From: Pomphorhynchus laevis | Taxonomy: Eukaryota; Acanthocephala; Palaeacanthocephala; Echinorhynchida; Pomphorhynchidae | DNA length: 64,000 bases | Direction: 5' to 3' | NCBI GenBank assembly: GCA_012934845.2 | Contig: WNNJ02002381.1 | Span: 1-64,000, forward strand | In this document: positions 42,240 to 53,800 of the stretch, piece after piece | Layout of the letters: each line of letters starts with the position of its first letter | Position numbering within the stretch: position 1 is the first letter of the stretch | Translations under genes and position numbers: made by a program | Notes under the pieces: model-generated | What the model was told of the DNA's origin: nothing | The model's input: the letters and a program-made list of their open reading frames with translations, nothing else | Database searches by the model: none

Positions 42240-43910
42240 AAATATAAAGATTTTCTTAAATAAATAACAACTGTTAAAAAGACAGGCAAATAAAGACTGT
42301 TAATGTTTTCAGTTGTTTCTTCTTTGGATCAGCAGCAGTCTTCAGTAATAATTCACGGCCTCAGGTCCAGTGGCATCTGATCCATCCAGTCATACCAATA
42401 CGGCGCCTTCTGACTGAACCATCCGGGGTCTTTCACCACCGAAGAATCCAGTCGAGGCGGACTATGTTTGGTAATCTCGAGATGACGAGCTTGTGAAATC
42501 TTAGTCTTTGCTCTGGGGGACGTCTTCTTGAAAAGAAGACTAATCCCGAGATAGCCCAAGTACCCCAGAGGCGCACTTGGGTTTTCCCATTCAATGCCAG
42601 ATGCTGATCCCATTCAATGCCAGATGCTGACCCTCATCTAATCTTATTTTAAACTCCAGATATTTTACTCGACTTGTAAAGATAGGGAGTGGTTGACGCT
42701 GCAAAATATAGAGTGCAGAGAGTGCTAGTCTCTTAAGCTTTATTTTGGTGACAGGGACGCCATGAAAGACGACAACCTGCGATTTGTTGGAGTTTAAAAT
42801 AAGATTAGATGAGGGTAACTGATCTTTTAATCTTAAAAAGAAACGGCTGATATCCCAGACAACATCTTTGCACCTGCGTCCAGAAAACGGGGATGTGGTA
42901 TCATCAGCGTATACCACTAGAAGCTGATCTCGCTTAAATTTTTTGTAAAGTTCAATGAGGCAGCAAGAAACAAGATTGGAGAAAGTGAGGAACCTTGACG
43001 CACACCTGTAATAGGGTAGAACTTACTTGCATCAGGGTCATCTTCATAGAAGAATCTCTTGGTATACAACAATATTTCCACCCTGTTAACAATTCTCGCA
43101 GGCAACCCAAGGGACCTGAGAGAAGAGATAACAAAAGGAATAGAAATGCGGTCAAATGCAGCAGAAAAGTCAATAAGTCCCTGCTCCTGAAGTCACACAA
43201 AAACGGGATTGGTTGGGGAGATAGAGTGGGTCCATAATTATGTAGGAATAGTGACTCCTCCAAAACTTTGTCAAGTCTTATGCAACCTATCCAACCCAAG
43301 GCTTTATCCTATTAGCAGACATACTTCTTGAATATCTTCCAAAATAAAGACTTAGAAGGGTTAACGCCAGCAAAGCTCGCTCTATCCCTACTCAGCTGGA
43401 ACCTATATCTAGTGTGGATTTAGTATTCATTCGGGAGGACCTGTATGGCTGAAACAGAGAGATTAGGAAGGTGTAGCATTTTAGCTAGGACCTTGATTTT
43501 TTTGGAATGGGATTGCATATTCAACCTTTATAGGCTGTTGAGAGGATCGCGGTTGCTTGCGATGAGAGGTAGGAATTAAATTCGGTCAAACTCTTATTTT
43601 TAATTCTGGGGAAAAGTTGGATAGCTGCCTTAAAGAAGGCCACTCTGATGCCATCAAAGTGAAATCTCCTTCTAAGCAACGTATCTTCCTCTAGCTGCCA
43701 GCGAATCAGGTCATGAAAGGTGGTCTATTGTTTGCAGGAGTGCTCAGTACAAATGGGATTCATCAACCACATCTTATGTAGCAGTAAAATGTCAAGGAGA
43801 GAATTGGTTGTCGAACAATGAAAGATAGGGTATGGTGTTTTGTGAATGAGATAGTCGTTCCTGGCTCTGATAACCGCTACCTAATATCCGATCGTGGAGG
43901 TTACAACGAA
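42240..43910 (-). mobile_element. LINE family B, copy 5, with complete 3' end
   Basis: Minus-strand copy. The 3' end (42240-42350) matches that of the copy at 20851-21810. RT: MVYADDTTSPFSGRRCKDVV at about 42860-42917 and ITGVRQGSSLSPILFLA at about 42970-43020. The RT N-terminal region is deleted: at 43170 the sequence jumps from the RT to the pre-RT segment. A 25-bp stretch with CATTCAATGCCAGATGCTGA is duplicated at about 42588-42620. Broken in several places. Confidence 0.7.
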
Positions 43911-44230
43911 AGGTATGAATTGACATAAAGAACAAAAGAAAATACTAAGAGCTACAACATCAGTAAATAAGAATCATATTTTGTGGTCAATCTTATTGCT
44001 AAACCAAAAAAGTTATTAACTATCTATGATAAAGTAATCCTGCCACCTACTTAAGACATTTGTCATGAAATTTTAGAAGATGCTTCTAAAAGATAGCTAC
44101 GACGTCTCTGGCGCATTAATGAAAAAACCCGAAAACATTGAGGCAAAATCGTTGGAGAATTATTAAATCACCGTGGTCTGTACTTCATATTGACGAATCT
44201 ACATACGTTGACAACAAGGCAATACTACTT

Positions 44231-44580
44231 GTTAAAAAAAGATTTATTTTCATGTGGCAAATGCGTGCCGGCGCACGCTTGCATGACCACAACAACACAA
44301 GTCTAAACCATGTGTCCATAAGGTGGGTATGGAGGCAGCATTTGAATTCAATAAAATTGGGAGAGTGGCGGACGTCGAGTGGGAGCTGATTCTAGGCGAG
44401 TGGGGCGGCGACGAGGAAGGATCGGAGACCGTAGTTGTTAGAGTAATTGGGAACGTATAGTAAGAGGGAATCACGGGAACGCAGTGATAGAGTGGTGGGA
44501 CGAGTGCCGTCTAAGAAAGGGAGGTTGATGAACGATGGGGAGCCGACAGCGATGAGACGAAAAGTTACGATAAGGCAGAG
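44231..44580 (-). mobile_element. LINE family K, 3'-end fragment
   Basis: About 350 bp matching 28584-28930 of the long family K element, with more divergence than the copy at 9838. Starts with AAAAAAAGATTTATTTTCAT at its 3' end. 5'-truncated. Confidence 0.8.
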
Positions 44581-44879
44581 TTGTACCTATTAGTTAAGTA
44601 CGAATTAGTTATCAAGATTTGCGTGATGATATGTTGTATCCTATTATTACAAACAAAAATTGCATCCTCAAAACTGTTCAATTCGTTGCACGATAGCATG
44701 TCGCAAAAACTAAAATGGTATTTTTGTGTCGCAATATACACCGAGTGAGCTACTGTCACATCTAGCATTTACAACACATTGAATAAATATTGAATATTTT
44801 TAAATAAAGAAATTAATGTTCTTGTCCTTTATTTGTTTTTATTTTTAGGTTAAATTGATTGTGCAGTCATTGTTACAAT
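44581..44879. other. Spacer, no gene seen
   Basis: No open frame or repeat that I can support. Confidence 0.35.
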
Positions 44880-44889
44880 TGAAGTTTTT

Positions 44890-45350
44890 TGATGACACCA
44901 CGTTGCTTGTATCCTATCTATAACTAAACAGCAGTACGCTACATTTCAGTATTGGTGGACCTCATCAGCTACTGATCCAATACCTACATTCCACGTTTCG
45001 GTCTTTTTAATGCAAGCTGAGGATCACTCGACTCATCTGCTTTATAGGCGTTTAGATATAATTTAAGACTTGTCTTATATTTTACAAATTTAATTAAAAT
45101 CATCTCTGATCTTAAATTAAACAGCGATTAATTTAAAAATGATAATTTGATCAGTAGTCGATGATGTCCACCATTGCTGAATTGAAATTTAATTGAGATT
45201 AATTTAATTTAATTAAAATTATTTCTGATTTTGTTATAAATCAGCGTTTAATTTAAAAACTTTGACTCAATCAGTAGCTTATTAGGTAAACCAATACTGG
45301 AATATAGCGTACTGCTGTTGGCTTATAGATATGATTAAAACAATGTGCAG
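44890..45350. mobile_element. Small inverted-repeat element with internal tandem units
   Basis: The left end CAGCAGTACGCTACATTTCAG (44929 onward) and right end (45292-45319) are inverted copies. The match extends outward to a TATCTATAA block, giving repeats of about 45 bp. Between them two units (starting 45085 and 45213) share AATTTAATTAAAATCAT and CAGCGATTAATTTAAAAA. No coding capacity. It looks like a MITE or a palindromic relic of hammerhead-bearing repeats. Confidence 0.55.
44929..45004 (-). ncRNA. Hammerhead-like core in non-standard segment order
   Basis: Minus-strand order: GACC-GAAA-CG, linker, CAGTAG directly before CTGATGA, GGTC, linker, CGTA, CTGCTG. GACC pairs with GGTC (stem II), ACG with CGT supported by GTATTGG/CCAATAC (stem III), and CAGTAG with CTGCTG (stem I, one G-U). 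The triplet would be GTA. Stem sequences differ from the other copies, but the layout is the same. Confidence 0.45.
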
Positions 45351-46507
45351 TGCCAACAACAATTTCAATTTTATTTTATAATGAGTTTTTTTTTCCATTA
45401 TTTATTTAATGTACAGATGATCTTTTCTGCTACTATGATATTAAAATTATGTTATCTTGTTTCCCAATTAAATGAGAAAGCAGATCATTAAGAAACTTCA
45501 ACATTATTGCCTATTCTGGTAAGCGGGACTGTCAAAGTAAATCTGTCCGTTGTTAAAACATAGGTAGGGATCGCTGTACTATATGATGCATCGTGTTTTT
45601 AATACGTCTAGTGGGCTATATTGATGCGTGCACACGTTATAATGTCCTGATGTTTCGATGTATACAGCCATCTGTATTTTTTATAATTATGTTGTAAGAT
45701 AATGATATATCCTCATGATCTTGTTAGTCATCGATACTTACCTATGAATACCTGTTAAATTCCTGATATTTTATTTTTACATTTTCTTAAGAAACAGCAG
45801 ATGACCTCAATCTTGTAAGTAGAAAAATGTGTGCTATAATTCATGGCATTTATATTTGCATTATCGGCTCAATAGTTGCCACATTATTAGCAGATCTAAA
45901 CTTTTTATCATAAATGAATTTATCTAATTGATAATATGGGTATTTGAAGGTGGTACATTAACACAACTGGATTTTTGCTTCTCTCTATCACAATGCAAAT
46001 TATCAAAGTTGTAGGATGCAAGTAATCATAAATTATAATCTAGCGGAGACCAAAATGGACATTAGTGCGCTGGCTTATAATTTCTTGAATAACGAAGATT
46101 ATTCTTCGTTATAAGATATAATTGATTACAATTCTTTCTTATAAGTGATTATAATCAATTCCACATCACTTCAATTTTAGAATAGTTCAATTCTAGATCG
46201 AATTGCTCAATAATTATGATATCGATACATAGTTCCTTGAAAACAAACCTTTGATAAAAATAGCAGCATGCGTTTTTTAGATCTTTACTTATGAGACGAT
46301 CAAGACGAAATGTCATTGCGAAGTCTAGATATGTTACTCATCATTTCGAATATGATGTCGAATTGATGGATGCGGAGTTTGTTCTAATTTTATTATTCTG
46401 CAAAGAATATACATCACTATATAGCATCACTATACACTAAAATTTCTATCGCGGACGGATAAAATGTTGGATAAAATCCAACATTCAACCGTCTACTGAT
46501 ATCACAG
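45351..46507. other. Spacer, no gene identified
   Basis: AT-rich. Only an ATAATCAATT-type inverted repeat around 46085-46165 stands out. Confidence 0.35.
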
Positions 46508-46998
46508 GCTGTTCTTTCTACGCATATTCGACCGGAGGCAACAGTTCCTATGTTTGATGACTCTGGCTGTCGACAACGATTATATAAAGATGCTTTTGGT
46601 TGTAACAGAAATGAAGTACATTCCTCTTCTTCGCATACGTCAATGTTATGCCCTTCAGATAATGACTGTATATATTATATACAAACAACTGATGCAGTCA
46701 TCAGCATAATATTGTTGCTACTATCGAAAAAGATATGACACTGAACAAATTAACTTATAGTGAGTTATTATTACGCTCTTTATGTCGAAGAGGAGGATGT
46801 ATTAGACCTGACACTTCTATAGTCTTAATATGTAGCCAAGACTATTCGACGAATATCATCAGTCAGTCATATCAATGCCTACTTATCCCACCAGACTCCT
46901 TTGCACATATTCAATTAGATGTACATTCCTATCTCACATTTTCTTATCAATATATAGATATATATTTTTATTTATTTATTTTATTTATTTATCATTGA
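46508..46998 (+). CDS. Unrecognised coding-like stretch in two overlapping frames
   Basis: The first frame (about 46508-46738) follows a possible acceptor TATCACAG and reads HIRPEATVPMFDDSGCRQRL, then KDAFGCNRNEV and a Cys-containing tail. The second frame (46735-46998) starts ATG overlapping the first stop by four bases and contains LCRRGGCIRPDTSIVLICSQ. Their juxtaposition suggests one ancestral frame with a shift. I recognise neither part. Confidence 0.25.
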
Positions 46999-47059
46999 GA
47001 TTGCATCAAAGATGTTGATAACATATTTGATTATACATATAAGTTAAATCCGACTATGC

Positions 47060-47560
47060 AGAATGAAACAACGGTCAGGATTCCGAATGGAATTTGTAAT
47101 GTATTCGGTGTAGTTGCTGATTGAAACTAGCTTCGATTGACGAACTGCAGCCTCCACGTCACTTCTCAACGACCACTTCATCATCGAAATGATGAAGTAC
47201 TCGGTAACACTCATTAGTATAGTGAAGTACCCACTGATCGTTTCGGTTACTTGTGTGACAGTAAAATTAGATTATTTCTTACCTTTGCTTAAACGTCTGA
47301 GGTTTTCGCTCTCGAACCATAACATTTGCTGTGCAGACTATCTTTATCTACTCAGCAGAAGTTATTACCGACTGTTCGTTTCACTGATTGGATCCAAAAC
47401 TGAATTTGGCATATAGAAGTTAAGTTCGGATGTGTGGAATAAAACAACGGCCAGGATTCCGAATGGAATTTGTAATGTATTGAAAGGATATGTTGATAAA
47501 AACTGGCTTCGAATGAAACAACGGTCAGGATTCAGAATGGAATTCGTTATGTATTCGATG
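47060..47560 (-). repeat. Dispersed repeat related to 13920-14265, with extra partial units
   Basis: The main copy (47060-47420) is followed by two partial units (about 47440-47500 and 47517-47585) that repeat AACGGTCAGGATTCCGAATG-like starts. A 10-bp perfect hairpin ACTTCATCAT with a CGAA loop lies at 47176-47199. Confidence 0.6.
47159..47250 (-). ncRNA. Hammerhead-like core in non-standard order, decayed
   Basis: Same layout as 14047-14138: GTAAC-C-GAAA, ACGATC, TCACTATA-CTAATGA-GT-GTTAC, then GGTCGT-T and GAGAAGTGA. Compared with the 14.1-kb copy, one stem II pair has changed from C-G to U-A on both sides. The core CTGATGA has become CTAATGA, so this copy should be inactive. Confidence 0.4.
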
Positions 47561-47585
47561 AAGTTGCCTATTAAAATTGGCTTCG

Positions 47586-47949
47586 ATATACCCCTAGCTC
47601 CCTCTCTTCTCTTTAAATACATCTCTCATAGGGCTATTTCACCTTCTTTCCGTTCAGAGATCACCTTCTGAGATCATAACACAATTCCAGATTTTTTCTG
47701 TCAGTTCCAGATTATTCCTGTCAGTTCCGCCCCCTACGCTCGCGGATAGCTTTAATCTCTCAATAAAAGATAATGCCTAAAAACTCGATCTCAAATCACT
47801 GTTACTGATCACGCATCTTTCACATCGGCACGCAATGATCGTTTTACAAGTTTGGAAGTTGGATGCGATTGTAAAGACTGACGTCTGAACCCTTGTTCGA
47901 GTGAAAATATCCGACAGCTTGGTTTATCAAAATAAGTAAACCATTTAAA
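47586..47949. other. Spacer, no gene seen
   Basis: A direct repeat of TTTCTGTCAGTTCCAGATTA-like sequence at 47690-47730. Otherwise nothing. Confidence 0.3.
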
Positions 47950-50576
47950 TGTGGTTTTTGTGCATCAGCAAAACTTTCACAGCTAGACTGCTCCTCCACT
48001 TTTGTCTCATATACGACTACTCAGACTGATACTGTTTTTGACGTTTCCTTCGCATCAACACCTGACTTCGCATCGTATAATCCCATTCTTGAACCTTCTC
48101 TTACACACACTCCTCGTTCAATTTACGATAAAACTTCCATTCATCTTCATCATCCTAGCAACGCAAACATTAAAGCTGTTTATCTCGTACCTCCTCTTTC
48201 ATATTCCTCTCCCCCATCTAAATGCATATCATACTACTTTCTTCGTTTCACGTACTCCTTACTCTACCTCCCCCGTATCATCTCTTAATAATTTACATCC
48301 TTCCGTCAAAATCATCTCCAGTAACATCTCCGATCAACCTATTCAACAATCCAATTCTATCACACATGCTCCAAATTATCTTCAATTCCCATCGAGCATC
48401 CCTGTCATTCCAACTTATATCTGCTCTTCTGCCTCTACTCCTACCAGCTCTGTTCGTCCACCACTTCCACGTAATCGTTTTCCTTCGCGCGATCGCTGAA
48501 TTATCATATCTAACTTAGAGCTTCCCGAATCTACTTCTCCTTAATGTCTCCTCAATAATGATGTATCTGCTTTCAGGTCTATCCTAGCAATCATTCTTCC
48601 TGATGATAATCCATCCCTTTTCAATAATATCGCTTGTATATTTTATCCGTTTAAATAAATCCAATAAATCCAATCATCTCAGTCATCCACTTCTATAAAT
48701 CGTTTTCCGACATAGTTCACATGCATCCTTGGTACTCTCTCAACGTTTTAAACTTGTTACCACTTCATCTACTTGTCGTATCTTTCCTGACCGCTCTCCT
48801 TATGATATTGCCCAGCTCAATTTAGCTCGCATTGAAAAACATCGACGTGAACCAAACGGTGAGTCATCTCTATCAATCCGTAAAATCAACGGAAATTTTC
48901 ACGTCCTACGCACGAGTCCAAAAATCCGATGGCGTATAGTCTCTCCCCCAGTCTTCTTTGCTAGTCAATCTCGCTCTTGAACATACATTTTGTCTGTCTT
49001 TTTAACACTCGCTCCATTCTTCAAAAAGCTGATATGCTCCTTGATATCTTCAATCAATAATCTATCGATATTCTTTGCATTACCGAATCCTGGCAATCTG
49101 ACTCTGATGATCTTGTTATTCTTCATTTATGTCGCTCTGGTTGTTCTATAGTTGAATCAGCTCGTCCAATTGTCTCTCATACATCTATTGCTTCTAACCA
49201 TGGCGACATTGTCGCAATTGCTCGTCACCCAATGTCTCTACGTAAAATTAACGTTAACATCCGTTACACTTTGTTCAAATTGCTCATATGCAAATTATCA
49301 ACTCATTTCCCTCTGGAACTTGTGATTGTATACCGTCCAGGTTCAGTTGCCCCATCACGTATCTTCTTTAACGACCTTGCAGATCTAATGTCTCACTGTT
49401 CATTGTCTTATACTCCTTCTTTTGTTCTCGGTGACTTTAACATTCGTCTTGATCGCCCGGCTGACTCTGACTCTATCACTTTAACTAATCTTTTTTCTGA
49501 TTTTAACTATAAATTACTTTCAACAAGCCCAACTCATATTCTCGGCGGTGCTCTCGACATCATTGCTGTTCCTAACTGCTTCAATGACTATACCTCCTTG
49601 TCAATTACTGATCCTGGTTTGTCCGATCATTTCCTTGTCACTATTACTCTTACTCGTCCTCCATCCTCCTTCTCCGCCTTTACCATTATCCACACCAAGT
49701 TGACTCTGGAAACTTCTCGATATCCCTATTCTCTGCACAGCCTTACTCAATTCTTCACTCTTTTCACTTGCTCTTAACTATTTCTCCCCCGATGATCTAT
49801 GCATTCTGTTTGATTCTGAACTTACGTCGATCCTCAATAACCTTCTGGCTTGTCGACTTCGACGTTCTCAGCGCTCGCGCAATGCTTCCTGGCTCGATTC
49901 AGACTGTGGTCTTTCTAAGCGTCGGCTCCGTCACTATTTTCGTGTGTTTACTCGTTTTCTTAAACGTTCCCCAACCTAACTCACTCAAAATCTCCGTGCT
50001 TCCTATCTTTCTCTCCGCTGTTTCCATATCATTCTTATGCGAACTAAACGTACTCTCTTTTGGCGAAATCAATTTGAGTCATTTTCTAACTCTAAATCTC
50101 ATTGGAAAATCTTAACTCTATTCTTTCAAAATTACCTACTTCTTGTAACATAAATCCTGATAAATTTTCTTCTTATCTACAATCTAAGCTATCTAATTTA
50201 CTTTCCCGACTACCCATAGCCCCCTTGTACCCACTCTATTCTTTAAATACTTCCCTCCCAGAGCTATTCCACCTTCTTCCCGTTTCGTCTGATGAAGTTT
50301 CTTCGGTTCTGCTGTCATTACCTAATAAAACCTCTCCTTCTGACCCAATTCCCACTCACTTGCTTAAAAATATCTGCTCCTCTATCTCACCCTTCTTAAC
50401 CACATTGTTCAACTCGTCCATCCGTAACCGCACATTTCCTTCCTTTTGGAAAAGCGCCACTGTTCGTCCTATCATCAAAAAGCCATCTCTCGACTCCTCA
50501 CTACCATCTTCGTACCCTCCTATCTCACTTATCCTAATCCTCTCTAAACTCCTTAAGAGTCTTGTTCTCAAGACTT
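47950..50576 (+). mobile_element. LINE family K, second long copy, broken and lacking its 3' end
   Basis: Plus-strand copy with ORF1 (48002-48980 in several frames), endonuclease (49020-49780) and the first half of the RT (50102-50575). It ends abruptly inside the RT at the SKLLKSLVL block, where another repeat begins. The ORF1 frame at 48002-48499 runs through SLNNLHPSVKII to VRPPLPRNRFPSRDR without interruption, which shows that the two ORF1 frames of the other copy were once one. About eight breaks. Confidence 0.8.
49232..49777 (+). pseudogene. LINE family K endonuclease fragment
   Basis: Open 181 codons containing IVYRPGSVAPSRIFFNDLAD, VLGDFNIRLDRPADSD, GGALDIIAVPN and GLSDHFLVTI, the APE endonuclease motifs also seen in the intact ORF2 at 28662-31559. 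The catalytic Asp and His of SDH are kept. It is separated from the RT part by frame changes. Confidence 0.75.
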
Positions 50577-50632
50577 ATGCAAAGTATATTATTTATTATC
50601 CATCTATAAAAATTTGCCACTTAAGAGTTTAA
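50102..50632 (+). pseudogene. LINE family K RT N-terminal fragment
   Basis: Contains LPELFHLLPVSSDEVSSVLL, LPNKTSPSDPIPTHLLK and SYPPISLILILSKLLKSL, parallel to residues 442-544 of the intact ORF2. RT homology ends at about 50575. The last codons belong to the adjoining repeat. Confidence 0.75.
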
Positions 50633-50670
50633 ATTTATTCTTTATATTATTGTGTTGATTTATATATTTT
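50577..50670 (+). repeat. Dispersed repeat also found at 60342-60430
   Basis: Both stretches share AAAGTATATTATTTATTATC and then AAAAATTT..CC followed by TTTAAATTTATT. It truncates the LINE to its left. Confidence 0.6.
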
Positions 50671-50889
50671 ACTATTTTCTGCTTGATGTTATTTTTATAG
50701 TAACCTAGTTTAAAATATGTATCTATTAAATTATTTAAATGATTTTGAAGAAAGCCAATATCATTACATATTGTTGCAATTCTTAAAATTTCATTATTTA
50801 ATGTATTATATTTTATATTATATGGTATGCATGAATGATCATGCAAAAATGTTTTATGCAAGAAAATCATATTTTATGCTAATTCAGTA

Positions 50890-53800
50890 ATGGATCGCAG
50901 CATTTTTAAATATAAGATTTTAGATACAATGTCTAATATACCTGTTGAAATCAAAGACGCTATCGTTAGCTTTTCGACAGCTGTCGACAACGCCGAATCA
51001 CTAACTGCAACAATGCTTTCAAAGTCGTATGATTCGCTTGAAAATACAGTATGGTTTAATTTTTCGTTTTTTATAAAATTTCCTTGTAATATTTGCATAA
51101 GTATTAGCTCAGGTTTTTAAAGTATTACTGAATAAATATTAACTTTAAATATTTAGTTTATTCGTTTATTCAAAACTACTCTGTTATAATATTTGACTTT
51201 TTATCACTGAGTTTCGTGTCTTGCTGAGTTTTTTAAATAAAATGTCCTGAAAAAATATAAATGATAATAAATTTATTTCTATTTAGATAAAAGACCAATA
51301 ATTAATGAACACATTTAAATATCTACAGATTCTACTTTGCTGATTGTGTAATATTCTTATTTATTGTTCTTGTCTCTTTCCGTATATATAGCTGTGTTCT
51401 TGATCGACGTTGTTCAAAAAACATAAAACTTATTAAATTGTGTTTTATTTGCTAAACAAAACTCGGTATTGTTGCACAATTTAACCTAGGATTTATTATT
51501 ATTTAATTAACCCATGTGCGAATAAACTTTATTATAATGACCCAAATTTATGGGAAAACTTTGTAACTGGACTTTACTATAAAGTGTTTTATATAAAAAG
51601 TTACTCTGAACAATTTTTTAATTATTTATTATTTAGAAATTATTATTTATAAATTATGTCGTATTTGAATATGGAATGAAATTATAAAAGCAATTAAACA
51701 GTTTGAACATATTTGTATTCTGACGATGAGCACATTATCGTTTATCATCACAATTCCGCAGTTTTTGTTGTGGACTTGTGAATTGTTTTATAAATAAACC
51801 GGAATATCGTAAGCAGATAAGCGTATACGCAGAATTTTTTACTGTCTGGTTTTTCGGTAAAAACTAGACAAATCAGATAAAGCACGCCGAGAACGTTGAA
51901 CCACAGTGAGTGCAATGTTTTTCTTAATATTACATTTAGTTTTTTACTTTTTTGTTACTTGTTGATCTCATACTGGGATATTCTGACAAGATAGACCTTG
52001 CTAAATGCATGCATTATTAACTTAAATATAATTTATAAAGATTATTGTAGAACATGCTAAACTAATTAAAATGTTCAAATTTTATTGCTATGAATGCATA
52101 CAGAATCTTAATTACATAACTGCAAATTTTGTAAATTATAATTTGACTCCTTTGATCCTTTGATTGTTTACAAAAAACGTGTTTTTTTCAATTTTTAAAA
52201 TTAAAATATTTTTAAATTTATATAGTCTTTTATTTAGCTTACACCCGTTGATCGAGTAAAGGTAGATCTTACCGTCGCCTATGCTATGAACAGCTTATTT
52301 TGGGGTTGGTTCTTTTTTCCTTCGATTTAATTGATATTTTGTTTACAGCCTATTTAAAGTGCAGCGGTGTTGACGTATCTGAAACTCCGGTTCCTGACGA
52401 AATTGTAAGTACGTAATTAAAAGTTCATTACTGTCATATTCTTGATTTTTCTCTTTACGCTATTAATTACGATGACTATATCATATTGCCTATCGTTATA
52501 AAGTTTAATTTAGCAATAATACATGATTTAAAATTATGCTATCCGTGTTTTGATTTAAGGGAAGCAAAACATTTCTTTGTAGATTATTAAAAAATTTATA
52601 AAAACCGCTTTATAAATAAAGTAATATTTAAATGTAATAATATTTAATAAAGTACTTAATAAAAATAAATAATCTATTAAATAGCAAAACAGAATAAATG
52701 TATATTTTAAAGGAATGTCGTATCATTTAGTATTTTATAGATACAGCGCACTCTACTTTGTAATAAACGATAGACGCATTCATGTTGAAATATTGTGATA
52801 TCAAATATTGGTATGATATGGCTGTGTAATAAGAAAATGATTTTGTTGTGCAGTTGAGAATTGGTTTGATCATACAAGCAAACGTAATTCATTCAGAGGA
52901 TAGTGTGTTAAGTTAACATCAGTGGATATAACATCAGTGTATATGCACGAAAATTGATAAATACTTGTGTTTAATTTTAAATAGTTGACAATAATCTATT
53001 ATTGATAAATAATCATTGGAGCTGGATCAAAGGAAAGAATACATTATTTTTGATATTTCGCTAACTTCTGTTAGCATCTTCAGAGAATTACAGTAATTTT
53101 CTAAAAATGCGAACAGAAGTTAGCGAAATATCAAAAAAATCTCTTATACCTAATCCAGCGGCAATAATTCTTTACTTGTGTTTAATTTTTGTTGAAAAAC
53201 TTTTTTATCTCCGAGGATGTTTGATCAAATATCCTGTTTGCAGTGGTGTTTGTAATTAGTACCCACACGACTATAAAATATATATGATTGTTAATACGAT
53301 ATTACCGATTGTTTAATAATTGAATTAATAATTTAATAATTATTAGAATAATATATATATCCTGATCTGTATTTAATTTTTTTATTTCGAGGAACTATCA
53401 GGTATAGTTAAACGACAACAAAAATTCGATTTTTGTTGTCGTTTAACTATACTTGATAGTTCCTGGAAAAAAATATAACTAATCATTTTAATTGATATTA
53501 AAATTGTTTAATTTTTATACAATATTATTTATAATAATATTTTTATTAAATTCTAATAAAATATAGTATTAAATATAATAATATTTAATATTTAATATTA
53601 TATATCCTCTATATAATATTAATATATATAATTATAATGTATATAATTTTATTATTTTAAGTAAGTGAATTATTGTTTTTTATAGAATATTTCATCTATC
53701 AGATCACATTCTGGGGGAGTGTGAATTACGGGTTTACTATTTTTAAATTATTTTAAAATCGAGTTTAGACCCCTTTTTAGTATTTTTCATTGACCTTATT

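Noticed and set aside
53391-53463. MicroRNA precursor call for the 35-bp hairpin
   Set aside because: The stem is too perfect and the loop too short for a typical animal precursor. A palindromic repeat is more likely.
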